Shown here one piece after another: positions 33,026-44,449 of a stretch of 64,000 nt of DNA. A program made the translations under genes and the position numbers. Under the pieces are notes generated by a model, which made no database searches, was not told where the DNA came from, and saw only the letters and a list, made by a program, of their open reading frames with translations. Location: NCBI GenBank assembly GCA_027943335.1, contig BSBK01001879.1, forward strand, positions 1,384,501 through 1,448,500, given 5' to 3'. The stretch is from Chamaecyparis obtusa. Lineage: Eukaryota; Streptophyta; Pinopsida; Cupressales; Cupressaceae. Each line of letters starts with the position of its first letter. Position 1 is the first letter of the stretch.

Positions 33026-34127
33026 ATCCAGTTACCTAAAAGTTCAATGATGATAACAAATCAACATATGATCATTGAGTAGGTCCTAGGTCCTAGGTTG
33101 CATTTCATTCTGCATGTCTCTTTGCATTTTTGCATGTTCACATGATCTCACAATGGTTGGCTAAACTTCAATGCTTACATGATTCTTCAAATCGCATCTT
33201 CAAATCTAATAAGAGTTGAATCTCACATGAAGGTTCCTCCAACGAAACAACAAGTAGAATCCTTTTTCGGGATCAAAATCAAAATCTAAGATTGTTTATA
33301 TTATTAACTACTTGCATAATCAACCTTCAATCATAGTAGAAATCTATTTTTCAACTTAACTAATTATCTTCCATCAAACTATCAAAATTTCAACTGGGTC
33401 AACTATGGTCAGCTCATGGTCAAACCTAGTCAAACTTGGTCATCTGGACCTCTAAATGATGTAGAATGTGTTCCTAGACGCGTTTAACCACTTCTCAAAT
33501 CAATTAACATGCTTCTAAACTATCAACGCTAACTTTTCTTGTCAGATTTCAATTTTAATCCCGAAGGGGGCATGGTATTGCACATCATTCAAAGTCTATA
33601 ATCTAATTTGAAATCATATCTTTTCTGAAATCATATCTTTCCTTAGTAATCAAGACAACAACCATGTCTAGTTGATGATTCATCAAAAGTCCTCATCACT
33701 CAGGGAAAATCAATCATCACTCGGGGCATATCAGATTCATTGAGATCCATATCAATCTGGTATTCTCTTAATCTTGTAAACTATATCAACTTTTCGCAAC
33801 CATCGGTTCATTAGTGTTATTTCCTTGGTTCTTCGGTAACTAAAGGGTTCAGATGTGATACCAACGTGGTTCTTCTAAAAAAATCGAGTCTAGAATCGGT
33901 CACTCACTTCTTTGCAATCATAAGGTTTGGAATCAGGCATTTTGACGCTTTTGTTTCATTGGTTCATCGTTGCTATAGTTAACATTATCTTTGGTCATTC
34001 AGGACCTATTATTTTCATATCAATTTTAACCAATTTTTGTCTCATATCAATTATCAATTTTGAATCAGTTTCATATCTTTATCAAACACAGACTATCTTT
34101 GAACCACTGCGCTTTGCACAGTAATTC

Positions 34128-34141
34128 AAAGAGGGGCAAAA
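34128..34141 (+). other. Tat2 polypurine tract
   Basis: AAAGAGGGGCAAAA directly ahead of the right LTR TG. Confidence 0.8.
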
Positions 34142-35332
34142 TGTAATACCCCAAAAATGGGCTATAAGTTCATTAATCTTCTATATCAACATATCGAACA
34201 AAATCGACATCAAAGTCCTAACCAAAGGCACATCTGAACATCATCAAATCATAATTGATTATCCTAAATTCTGCATCGGGGAATATTCCTAGTAATATTC
34301 CTAATCATCATAATTATCTTTGATTTAATGATTATTTGGCGATAAATCTAATTTATCCTAAAGTTTGATTAATTGAATATTCTCAATATTTAATTAATTA
34401 GATTTAATTATGCCACTTAATTATTTAATTGAATTTAATTATATTTATTCTTAATTATTATTATTTAAATGTGACAATAAATCAAAATTCCTTTCATTAA
34501 TTGATTAAATTCTTATTTAATTAATTAAAGCAAGTTGTCAATTTTGAATAATATTATTTTTGAATAAAAGTTTGATTAAATGATTGATTAACCCATAAAT
34601 CAATTGTTTTATTTTCCAAAATCAGTTAAGTTGAGAATATCACTCTATTTATTTATTAATTCATAATTATCCATGTGCACAATCAAAGAGCAATTAAACT
34701 CCAAATCAGAAAATCAATGCAAGTTATTGACTTTTTGGAACTCAACATCATTTTTGAGTTTTAAAGTTGATCTAAACTTCTAATTTGAGTCAAAAAGTTG
34801 TTTTTGCATGATTTGCATGTTTTTGTGAATTAAATTATCTTTATTTTAAAATAACTCAAAAATCAACCTGAGTTATTTGAGTGATTTATGGCTTTCTTCC
34901 ATGCATCCCTAAAGCCCTAGATTTCTATAAATTAAGGCTTCAGCTCATCTCAAATCATCTCATAATTTTGCATAATCACGCTGAAGAATTGCTATCTAGA
35001 GAATCAAAGCTTATTGCGAATCAAAGCTATTGTGAGATCAATTTGGTTTTTACATTCATATCAGTTTTCATCATATCATTGCATCTAAAATCCAAAACAA
35101 TAGATTAATTACATTCATATTTATATCAGTTTTGCATTCAAATCCTTCATTTAGGTGTCGTCAAGGTCACTGATCTTGATACAATCTGAGAACATCATAC
35201 TCGCACCTATTAGAAGGCAGTACATCGCCTGGTTAGTTTATCTTTCATTTATTGCATGATTTCGATTATTGCTAACCTCTAATGTTTTACTGAAGTGTTG
35301 TGTCTACAGATCAGGTATAATTTTCACACACA
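34142..35332 (+). repeat. Tat2 3' LTR
   Basis: Partner of 17787-18979. The CA run at the end has one more unit here before Lrd1 sequence resumes. Confidence 0.92.
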
Positions 35333-37671
35333 CAACAACTTGTTGATAAACCCTATGACAACGAGGAGACCGAGTCAGACAAAGAAAAGGATAACACACC
35401 GGTTCCTCCCACCAATGATGAAGAAGAAACTCAACTTCCCACAACTATGAACAAGATATTCAGCTACCAGAACCTGAAGGAATGAGGACACGTTCAGCAA
35501 CTGTAGCTCAATCAACCAAGTAGAAAGAAGAAGTAGAAAAAGTTGCAAAAAGAAGAGAAGCTACACCGACGAAGAAATACATCAAGAGAAAGAACAAGAA
35601 AGCAGCTGAACCACCGAAGAAAAAGAGGAAATACATAAGGAGTAAGGAAGACATAGAGGAGACTGACACTGAAAATGATCCTGATCAATTTAAGCTAGTT
35701 CATAATAGGGATAGTACCATAGAAGAAATAACTAAAGATATTATTGAGAATGGAAATCTTAATGATCCAAGCATAGGAAAATTTAACATGTCAATTGAGG
35801 ATAAGACAAAGATAGAACATGCTATTGTTCAAATGATGATCAAGTTCAAAAGAGTACCAATGGAATTTGCATGCCAACTGCTGAAGGAACTTGATGATAA
35901 AATAAGTGAAAGATGGGCTATTGCTCTAGACACGGAGAAAAGAAGAAGAGAACGCTCTCTAAGCCATGCAGCCACACACTTTAGCTATGCTGAGGTAAGT
36001 GAATACATGACAAGGTATCAGCTTATATTTTTAGTCAAGAATAGAGCTATGCAGATTATGGATGAGAATGTAGATGATATGGATGTCATATGTGAGTCCC
36101 TATGGACATCAATTTTGAAAGCAGAAGAGAAAGCTGAACAGGAAGCATTCTTGAAACTGTCTAAAAAGAGACATAGTTCAAAAGGTAAAAGTATTTTCAT
36201 TGATGATAATAAAGGAAAGGAAATAGAAGACACCGGTATATTAGTTACTAAGGTAATTGATATCACCGAGAAAAAGGAAGAAATCAAAATTTCACAGGAT
36301 GCACCGAATCAAGCTAAGATCCACTTGCAAAAGAAAATTGATGATGATGCACTCATTGAGGACATCACTAATGGTGATCCTGATGATAAGGATGATGAAG
36401 ATGTAATAATAACACAATACAAAGATGAAGCATTAAACACTGACAATGTGTGTACATCTCTACCAGGTGAACTACCTATACTTGCAGAGGCCGCAAAAAT
36501 AATTTCACAAGTACAACCCGATGTCTCTCATCCTAAACCAACCAAAGATACAACTGAGATTCAAGCACCTGAGCAACCTATAGATACAAATGAACCTTTC
36601 AAAATAGAGGCATAGTCTTCAGAATAGAAGGAACCTGAAGAAACCAAGTCAACCGAGGTGAACCAACCTAACACTACCACCGAGACTCCCACTCAATCTA
36701 CCGAGGAGCAGAAGAAGGATGATATAGTGTCAACTGGTAAGGATACTCCGAGGAGTGAAGAAAAATCTATTGTTGTAAGTGAAAAGAAGTCACCTCTAGC
36801 CTTGAAGAAGAAAAAGAAGAAAGCCAAAGGACTAGTCACCATTGATGAAGTTATTGTTATACCCGAATGTGACCCAAGAACTCTAAGCCCTAAGGAACTA
36901 AGTCGGTATGGGGAGTTATGTTTGAGGAAAGTGGCACAAGAAAAATTGAGGCAAGAACAAAAATGTAAAGAAGTGTTAAATGATGTAAGGGATATTCTAC
37001 AACAGATAGTACTAGAAACAAACATTGATGAGAATACTCCCATTTTAGATCAACTTGCCAACCTCACTGACAAAATCAATGCCCCTGATATAGATACAGA
37101 AAAAAGAATAGAAGAATGGGCAGAGTCAAAGATTCAAAAAAAATTGGTAGAAAGCATTAGCACTGAAGTGGCACTGAACAAGGTGAAATTATCTGAGGTC
37201 ATTACCGAGGTAAAATCTATCACCCAGATAATTTGTCAACTGCTAATAAAGCTTTGTACTACAGACACCTTCACTGTAGAAATCAGTGAAAAGATAAAAG
37301 GTTTAGAAGAAGAAATCAAGTTGAGTACACAAGTAGCTATCACCGAGCCAACTACTTTCTTAAAGCACATTAACCGAGTTCAGGAACTCCGGTGGCTGAT
37401 AGAAAACTTAAGGAAATAGGAAGTGCACATCACCGATCAGGTCACAAAGTTACAGAAAGAACTCACTCCTTACCTGAAGATTTTTGAAACACATACTGTC
37501 AAAGGTGAGAAACTTGTGGCAACACTAGAGATTTTGGTGTTGGAAAATATCTTTGACATGCATGCACAAGTCGGTCTTGAGCAAATTGCTCTTACCAACT
37601 TGAAAGAGGAATGGGAAAACCTCTTGGAGTCTATGAAGAAAACCCATCAGAACATTTTTGATAAGATGTAA
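35333..37671 (+). pseudogene. Lrd1 ORF2, C-terminal part
   Basis: The frame continues from 17736 with no bases to remove and runs in an acidic PEST-like tract. It shifts once near 35450, then continues to the stop at 37671. Stops at 35521, 36613, 36625 and 37417 are all TAG. Features in order: a lysine-rich block (KKKRKY, likely nuclear-localisation-like) near 35615, a helical domain at 35788-36200, a long acidic disordered part, a KKKKKKAKG block near 36810, then heptad-rich helices to the end. With the first part it totals about 1,200 residues. It ends 230 bases before the 3' LTR. The function is unknown. Confidence 0.65.
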
Positions 37672-37904
37672 GTATTCATTACATATTTTTTTTTGGTATT
37701 TGGCATTATTATCAAAAAGGGGGGAAACATGTATATGCCAAATAATATATTTTTGATATGTATATTACATAATACCGAGAGCATGCATAGAGGGGGAGTA
37801 CTTTTGTACTTAGAAGTTTTTGTAGTGGATATGTATATAGCGGAGATATAAGGGATATATAGAAACATTTTTTCTATATACATTATGAAGTTTTGATACT
37901 AATG
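37672..37904. other. Lrd1 3' untranslated region
   Basis: Short AT-rich stretch between the ORF2 stop and the polypurine tract. It contains an AAAAAGGGGGGAAAC run near 37714 that could act as a second polypurine tract. Confidence 0.55.
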
Positions 37905-37917
37905 CCAAGGGGGGAGA
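37905..37917 (+). other. Lrd1 polypurine tract
   Basis: CCAAGGGGGGAGA directly precedes the TG of the right LTR. Confidence 0.85.
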
Positions 37918-37918
37918 T

Positions 37919-39122
37919 TGTTAATCTCTATTGAGCATTTTAGGTTGTCATTACTATCAAAGGATAGTAAACAGGTCGGTTGGTTATTTACATTGAGACA
38001 GTTGGTAACTAGAAGTAAGATAGAGCAGTCGGTAAAGCCTTACACCGAGCATCACATAGTTAACCGAGCACCAGTGACACTAACACCAACGGTCAGTAAA
38101 CACTGAGCAGATTATACAGTGTTTACTGATTATCACAGGAAATGGCATAGTAATCAGAAATGGCACATTATTCTATGCAAATGGTTATAACAAATCATAA
38201 AATGGTTTACCAAGATTGAGGAGCATTTATTGTAAAAGATATTCATTAAATGCAATGATTATCTTATTTGTATTAGTTGATCTAGGTTATTTTGCACTAT
38301 AGATCTTAGGGTTATGATTTTCTTTTGTAACCTAATTTTTGTTTAAGCGGCAAAATAGAACACTATATATTGTATATGTTTGCACCATTTTATAAGGTTG
38401 TTGAACTGATATATATGAATCATGGGGCACTTGAAGAAATTTCCTATCTTCAAGATAATCAGTTTACCGAGCAGAACAAAGTACAGAGGTTTTTAGATTG
38501 AGCAGAATCAGATAAGGCAACCGAGTAGATCAGACAGAGAACCATCACAAATAAGGTGATATTTTGATGAGAACTTATAGATCTATTTCAGACAATTGAT
38601 TTGTCAACTAGCAGATAATTTACCTATTACTTTTTGACAATTGTGATAGAGTTTTGATAAATCTCTTAACAGAGTAGACTTAACAGTCTTTGTATAAATC
38701 TCTTAACCGAGTACACACTTCATATAGTGTTGTTAAATCCTATAACTAGGTAGATCTAGCTGATCTAATATGTTACTCCTAATAGGGTAAGATCACCAGA
38801 AGTGATCAAAACTTGTAGCCTTAACAGGCAAACCTTTTCTATCTGCAGTAGTGAAGAATTTGTGGGTGTCATCCCCACCGCAGTTTTTACCTTCTAACAA
38901 GGGTTTCTGCATTACCAAAATACTTGTGTTATGTGATTGTCATATTGATTTCATATTGTTTACTTTCTTAAGTTAACTAGATGATTGATTTATGCAATTA
39001 GATTCAAGTTATTTTGATCGGTTATCACAGTATTCAGTTATAGATCAGAAAGGTTTTGCAACTAAAGTTTTGAAGGCACTGATTCACCCCTCCCCTCTCA
39101 GTACCTATCTCTCCTAATTCCA
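37919..39122 (+). repeat. Lrd1 3' LTR
   Basis: Full-length partner of 13183-14406, ending CTAATTCCA at 39122. Most differences are C/T or G/A. Confidence 0.92.
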
Positions 39123-39125
39123 ATA

Positions 39126-39130
39126 GACTT
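39126..39130. repeat. Lrd1 target site duplication, right copy
   Basis: GACTT, equal to 13177-13181. The three bases ATA between the LTR CA and this repeat are unexplained. Confidence 0.7.
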
Positions 39131-39419
39131 CTAGCAATTCATCATCTTGGGCTGATCTTGCAACTCTTTCTTTGAGTGTTTCTTTAGGAGTAGGATTAGC
39201 ATTATTGGTGTTAGTGTTATTCCCTCCATGGTGGTAATTATTAAAATTGGAGTTTCTATCCATCTCTCCAAGCCTTTCTTCAAACATGTTGGGGAAAATA
39301 TCTTCTTGGTCTTGGCCTCTAAAAGGAATTTGGTATTCTTCATGTGCTTTGTTGGCAACACAAGTTTTATCTCCTTGTAAAGATACCCTATATGTGTGGG
39401 ACCGCGTGGCAATTGGCAT
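39126..39419 (-). pseudogene. gag: Gy1 gag, N-terminal segment
   Basis: The frame starts at the ATG at 39419 with MPIATRSHTYR, the basic TRS-rich start typical of Tat-type gag. Tat2 gag starts in the same style (MVETRASS). It runs open for about 98 codons through an asparagine-rich stretch and is cut by Lrd1. The last five bases (39126-39130, GACTT) are the duplicated target site, and the same frame resumes at 13181 on the far side of Lrd1. This segment has no internal stop. The product would be the N-terminus of the structural capsid polyprotein of the particle. Confidence 0.75.
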
Positions 39420-41356
39420 CCAACAAGGGTTTGATTTGAGGTGATCCTTGATTTGATAATTGTTGATTTTAAATTGAAGAGATTAAAAATGTAAGATGAA
39501 CTTTCAATGGATATCTCTCTCACTTGTTTATGTATTTGAAACACAACAATCACACATTCACTTGTCTCTTTTTACCCACTAACACAAAATGTTTGATTTG
39601 AAAGAACATTGTCACAGGTTTTGCACAAAAAGAAACTTTGAGCACCTACCTAGCTCAAGATTGGTTCATAAACATGGCTCTAATAAGGTGGTCTTTCTAA
39701 TTTATCAAGGATTTAATCAGTATTCCATTCAAAATGGATCCTAAACTTTCATCCCCTAAGTATGTTAAGGGGCCTCCCACCACCAGTATATCAAAGTTTT
39801 GCGCAATCTGTGAGGACTACTCGAGGAGGTTCAAAAATTTATTATCCTTTTGTCACACACCCCATTAAGGATGTATGTGTTTTATTTTATAGTGGGTGGA
39901 TTCTCATGGTAAAGGAAAACGTATCCCTCTTTGGGTTGTCCCTCACACCAACCTCATTAAGGCAATTTCTTAGGAGGCGAGCCCACTAATGTTCTAACAT
40001 GTTCATGATAAGCAAGAAAATGGAGTAAAGAATCAGTTTTTAGGAATTTGATTCACCAAAAGGTGAAGAGCATATCCCTAACTTTTCATTAATTTTGCAA
40101 ACACAATAAACAAGGTTTAATTACCTCACCCACTAACTATAGAGAATTGAGTATTTCTACTCTCTTCTACAAACAAGGGGCTTTGATTTTATGTGCTTGA
40201 TTTCCTCAACCTTTCTTCTTTATTAAAAAGTTCAAAACCTTTGGCATTTTAATTCACTAGAAGAAGTGAAGAGCATAGGCCTAAATGCTAAACTTTACAA
40301 ACAAAGATAGGCTATTTTTTAATTACTAGATTTTCAAATGCACAAATGCCACAATTTAAGGGAAAATATTCACTAGTTTGAGGCTTACCTTTCCTTGTAG
40401 CTAGCATAGGCTAGGGGCATTTTTGAGTGATTTTTGTCATTTTTACAATACCTTGGCTATAGTTCCTTTCCAATGTACTTTCCTCCAACAAAATTAGTCA
40501 ACAAAAACAACCACAATGAAGGAAAACAAAAACAAAATTGAAGAAGCAAAGTTTGAATTGAATCTAAGGCCTTATTTGAAAATTTTAAGAAAAACATGAA
40601 CTAAGGTGAGAAAATCTTGAACTAAGGTGAGAAAATCCAATTAAGTGATACAAAATTAGTTTTATATCCTTCTACAATTTTAAGATAGTTCTCATAAACT
40701 TGATTTTCCTCCTCTGGTGAATCCTCAAGAACCGATTTAATGTGAACAAAGTTCTCCTTCTTGATTTTCCTACTCAAATCCTTCCCTTCTTGGTTGAATC
40801 TACACTCTAGTTTTTTTACTTTTCTGTGATCAAACATCCTACAGAGTCATGAAAATCATTTTACCATAGTCAAATAATGCATAATAAAGGTTTATGCAAA
40901 AGTGCTTCTATAATGCTTAAAAGCATTATTTTACTACTTAAAAGTGTTGCTAATATGATTAAAAGTGTTGTTTCAACTATGTTAGTAAATTCAAAAAGGG
41001 CACAAATGACTAATAAAAGCATTGTCGACTATATCAAAGGTGGTAAAAATGCAGTATTAGTGCTCAGTAGATTGGTAGGAGCACTCAGAGGTCAGGGAAT
41101 AAGCATTGTAGATCCGTGCAAAGGCATTGTGATAATGAGAGATAGAAGATAGAAGGATTAAAAGTGTTGTGGATCAATGCAAAGGCACACAACTTTGTTG
41201 TGAAAGCATTGAAATAGTGCTAGAAAGCACTGTTTAAATGTGTAGAAGCGCCATTTCAGCTTTTAAAAGCATTGTTTCCTGAAAAACATGAGAGTTAAAA
41301 CATGCAAAATTTTGAGAAATGAAATAATTTTGACTGTTTAGTAAAGTGAAGCATCC
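39420..41356 (-). other. Gy1 untranslated leader
   Basis: About 1.9 kb lies between the primer site and the gag start. No convincing reading frame is present in either strand; short frames here do not resemble retroelement proteins. The right half carries the degenerate AAAGCATTG array listed separately. Long leaders are usual in Tat-type elements. Confidence 0.55.
40905..41285. repeat. Degenerate AAAG(C/T)(A/G)TTG array in Gy1 leader
   Basis: About ten scattered copies of a 9-10-base motif, AAAGCATTG or AAAGTGTTG on the plus strand, occur in about 380 bases, with irregular spacing. They sit 70-470 bases inside the 5' LTR, where leader and packaging signals are expected. The function is unknown. 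Confidence 0.55.
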
Positions 41357-41375
41357 TGCCCCACGGTGGGAACCA
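41357..41375 (-). other. Gy1 primer-binding site
   Basis: On the minus strand the sequence TGGTTCCCACCGTGGGGCA lies three bases inside the LTR end. It matches the Tat2 site (TGGTGCCCACCGTGGGGC) at nearly every base. This type of site is common in Tat/Athila-type plant gypsy elements. I do not assign the tRNA. Confidence 0.65.
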
Positions 41376-41378
41376 TTT

Positions 41379-42262
41379 TGTATACAAGGGAATGTACCTT
41401 CATAGAATTAGTATTGACAATAAATGAAATAGTAACTAAATAAACCACAATATAGAAACTATTTAGCAAATGAAAGATCAATTGAGCATCCTTTGGCTCT
41501 CTATCTAAGAGTGTTAATAGAAGCTCTCAACAAGCTATCATTAATGACAGTCCTAAAATGAGAAATGATAAAGATTAAGCTAAAGCTAACAATTATACTC
41601 AAATTGAATACTAATTAAGCTCCTAAAATGCCTTTCTAGCTATAATTCACAAGAGGTTCTATGCAATTCTCAGATGTGTGGTTATGAATTATGAGTGATT
41701 TTGGTCTCCCTTTTATAGATTTATGCAATGGTAGGGGGTGTAGTTATGTTGATCATGATTAAGCTTGAGTTGAGTCTTTGGTTCCACCCTTTGAAGAAAA
41801 TGTAAATTTTGTGTCCTCAAAGCTTGGGACAAGTAGACAAGATCAATGGACAAGATTCTCTTTCACTTTGAGTGTTTAAGATTGAATTTGGCTTGATCCA
41901 TGTGAATGCATTTTCTCAAATCCTATTAGCTGATTGAATTTCCTCCCTTTGTGGTTGTTGAAGGAAATTAGGATTTATTAATTAATTTAAACTAATTTAT
42001 TTAGCCATGTACCCCTTGAATGGGTTGAATTTGATTTAATTCAAAACTAGACAATTAATAGAATTAATTGCACATTGATTTGATTTTACTTTATTAAAAT
42101 GCTCTTGATTTTGATTTATCTCAAATTAAGATTTTATTTTAATTTTGATTGGCTAATTATGCATTGTGATTCAATTGCTTCAATCTTGTTCCTAATTTGC
42201 TTTGATTTTCTTTGATTTATCATTAAATTGTCTTTGTCCATTTTCAGTTGATTACATCAACA
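41379..42262 (-). repeat. Gy1 5' LTR
   Basis: On the minus strand this 884-base segment begins TGTTGATG and ends TATACA, giving the TG...CA ends of an LTR. The primer-binding site follows directly. Its outer edge is defined independently, because the copia gag homology of Cop3 stops at about 42266. The partner 3' LTR is outside the window, so the pair cannot be compared. Confidence 0.7.
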
Positions 42263-42350
42263 AACACCACCTCAATATCATCATCAGTGTCGATGTCAGA
42301 GTCATCTTCTTCTGCAAAGTAACATGCCCTTTTTCCCTTATCTTTGTGAT
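42263..42350 (-). pseudogene. gag: Cop3 gag, distal fragment
   Basis: Encodes the acidic linker after the zinc knuckle (DSDIDTDDDIEVVF on the minus strand), parallel to Cop1 4330-4380. It is cut by the Gy1 LTR on the left and by Cop2 on the right. Confidence 0.75.
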
Positions 42351-42355
42351 CTCAG
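42351..42355. repeat. Cop2 target site duplication, left copy
   Basis: CTCAG, against CTCGG at 50159-50163. One G/A difference. Confidence 0.7.
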
Positions 42356-43841
42356 TGTTAGAATAACTGAGAGGGGGGTGAATCGGCTATCCTGTGTCCC
42401 AAAAAAAAATGTATACTCCAAAACAATTTCTTCTATTTCTGCTCGTCGGTAAGCAATAATAACTCTTACTGTCTGTGCTTTTACCAATTACCAGTCTAAT
42501 ACTTATAACTATTTACCAATCAAATCTAATATGTAACATGCAAAGTATGATAACAAACAAATATCACAATCAACACATAACACAAGAGATTTAACGTGGA
42601 AACCTTGTAAAGGGAAAAACCACCTGGGACCGGCAACCCAAAATTGTTCACTCTTCTGAAGTGAGGTTGGTTAAGACCCAACCCTATTAAAGGTTAAAAA
42701 CACACTATCAGGTGTGACCTTGTTAGAGGATTTTAGACTAGAAGTTATCATCCAACTAGCATTCACTATGGGGTTGACAGAATAACAATGTTCATTCTAT
42801 GAATGATACATCATAAGACTTTTAGATTCCACTCGGTTAAGAGATTTAGACTGTATACAATGGTTAAATATGTAACAGTAAAATGACCTACCTTAATACA
42901 ACTTCAATTGCAGATTATAGATCAATATTTAGTTCATTCAAATCCTTCTGATCAATAATTCACTTCAGATTCAATACTGTATCAACTTATTGTCCATCAA
43001 TAACTGCTGTTTGTAGCTCAATAATTGCTCTGCAGCTCGGTTCTCACTAACCAGTATGATCAGAATGCATGAAACTTTATTCACGCAATAATTTTGCTGC
43101 TTCTTCTTCCCGACATTTTCATAAAGAGATTTTGTTCTCTTATATAGACGAGTAAATCATTTTCTTCTCCACCATCAGATTTTGCCGCTTAATCACATTC
43201 ATAGATTTTTCTGCTTAAACTTTCTCGGTACTTGTGTCAATAACACATTTCAATTTTCTTTGTTAGATCATCTTTGAATTTTGTCAGTTGTTGATCTGCG
43301 TAACAAACATTATCTATTACCTCGATGTTATACTCTTGCCAGCTCATCAATCTTATCAGCTTAACTAAACATTTAATTCATTTTGTTCCACTCGGTTAAC
43401 AAAGAAATGTGTCGGTGAACACTGCTCAGTTAATACTGTGGTCGGTATACACTACACTCCATCAGTGTATACTAGAAATGCTTCATTTACCGACAACACT
43501 GCTTTGTGTCTTTCAGCTCTATACTTCATTATAGATGAATGTAACATAATAAAGTCAATATCATCAAGTCATAGACTCATCAGTAAGTTACTCAATGTGT
43601 TCCTTATCCTCATCTGTCATGTACATCTTTCCTCATGTAGATTTCTCTATTCTTCATCTCTTTTCCACTTTTCTTCAGATGTCTCAGTGTAGTAACTTAC
43701 AAGATAAGTGTTGTCATACTAGTTGACATCAATGAAAACATAATACTGATTTAATCATATTACATATCTAATCAAAAACTTCTCAGTGATCTTGTAATCA
43801 CAGATCCTTCAATTAGATTCCAAATCAGTTGTAGTCTAACA
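42356..43841 (-). repeat. Cop2 3' LTR
   Basis: On the plus strand it starts TGTTAGAATAACTG and ends GTCTAACA. It is the partner of 48682-50158. Differences are scattered. Confidence 0.92.
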
Positions 43842-44449
43842 ATCTTTCCCTTTGGCATTGATGGAAACTTCAAGTAATATGAAATGTACCATACACATAC
43901 CAAACATACATTCTACAACTTTGTGAACAAATGTTGTAAGTCGAATAGACTTAATATGTTTAATCACTACATTACTAAACTAGCATTGAGTAATATAGCT
44001 TTACCTTTCTGTATTTGTGATCTTTTTAGTTCTCATGTTCCTACTTCTGTTCTTTGTAACTGATCTTCAATACTCTCCCTTAGATAATTTTCGTTAGCGC
44101 TTGTTCCATTTCATTTCATATGTTTATCTCTCCCCTTTTCATTTCATATGTTTATCTCTCCCTTTGACATTTCATATGTTTATCTCTCCCTTTGAAAAAT
44201 CATATGTTTATCTCTCCCTTTGACAACAATGCCAAAGAAATAAATAAACAATCAGCTATGTAGTAACCAAGTAACTCTTTCTGGTGTTCTGTACTTCCTC
44301 TGTATCTTTTTATACTAATTTCTCATCTATTCAAGTTATCAAACTTAATCACAACCTTCAACATGATTCAAAGTGTGAACTATGTTGCATCAACATGAAT
44401 GATCTTCTAATAAAAATTGGCTGATGCAACATCCAGATCACCTTAGTGA
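43842..44449 (-). other. Cop2 3' untranslated region and polypurine tract
   Basis: The polypurine tract reads GCCAAAGGGAAAGAT on the minus strand (43842-43856), next to the LTR. The region also holds a four-copy tandem repeat (44104-44222) that Cop1 has about once. Confidence 0.8.
44104..44222. repeat. Four-copy tandem repeat, unit TCATATGTTTATCTCTCCC
   Basis: Copies near 44116, 44144, 44172 and 44200, about 28 bases apart. On the coding strand each contains GGGAGAGATAAA, a polypurine-like run. Confidence 0.85.

Larger units (their letters stand above)
31761..34091 (+). other. Tat2 3' non-coding region
   Basis: No reading frame of note. It contains three AGGCGCC repeats (31827-32035) and diverged tandem duplications (32788-33025), and ends at the polypurine tract. 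Repeats in the 3' part are usual for Tat elements. Confidence 0.6.
17737..35332 (+). mobile_element. Tat2: complete Tat-lineage Ty3/gypsy retrotransposon
   Basis: LTRs at 17787-18979 and 34142-35332 flank a primer site, a 5.3-kb leader, gag, protease, RT, two RNase H domains, integrase, a 2.3-kb 3' region and a polypurine tract. RT before integrase makes it Ty3/gypsy. The second RNase H is the mark of the Tat lineage. From 25406 to 31351 the coding region keeps one frame with about 15 stops. It interrupts Lrd1 ORF2. Both LTR copies are preceded by the same 50 bases, and no target duplication is evident. Confidence 0.92.
13182..39125 (+). mobile_element. Lrd1: LTR element with two long ORFs and no visible pol
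   Basis: LTRs at 13183-14406 and 37919-39122 flank an iMet-type primer site, ORF1 (14474-15877), ORF2 (16423-17736 continued at 35333-37671) and a polypurine tract. Without the nested Tat2 it is about 8.3 kb. I searched the interior for protease, integrase, RT and RNase H motifs and saw none. It therefore looks non-autonomous but protein-coding, a coding LARD. One to three bases beyond the TG and CA ends lie inside the TSD pair, a small oddity. It broke the Gy1 gag. Confidence 0.85.
1..42262 (-). mobile_element. Gy1: Tat-like Ty3/gypsy LTR retrotransposon, 5' half, split by nested elements
   Basis: Gy1 is read from right to left. In order it shows a 5' LTR (41379-42262), a primer site, a long leader, gag in three pieces (39126-39419, 12194-13181, 1001-1807) and a protease (383-1000). 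The rest of pol lies beyond the left edge. The pieces belong together because the gag frame continues from 39126 into 13181 once one copy of a 5-base duplication is removed, and both flanks of Cop1 carry the same asparagine-rich gag segment. It sits in the gag of copia element Cop3. The primer site and gag/protease resemble those of Tat2, so I infer the Tat lineage. The RNase H region that would prove it is not in the window. Confidence 0.85.
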
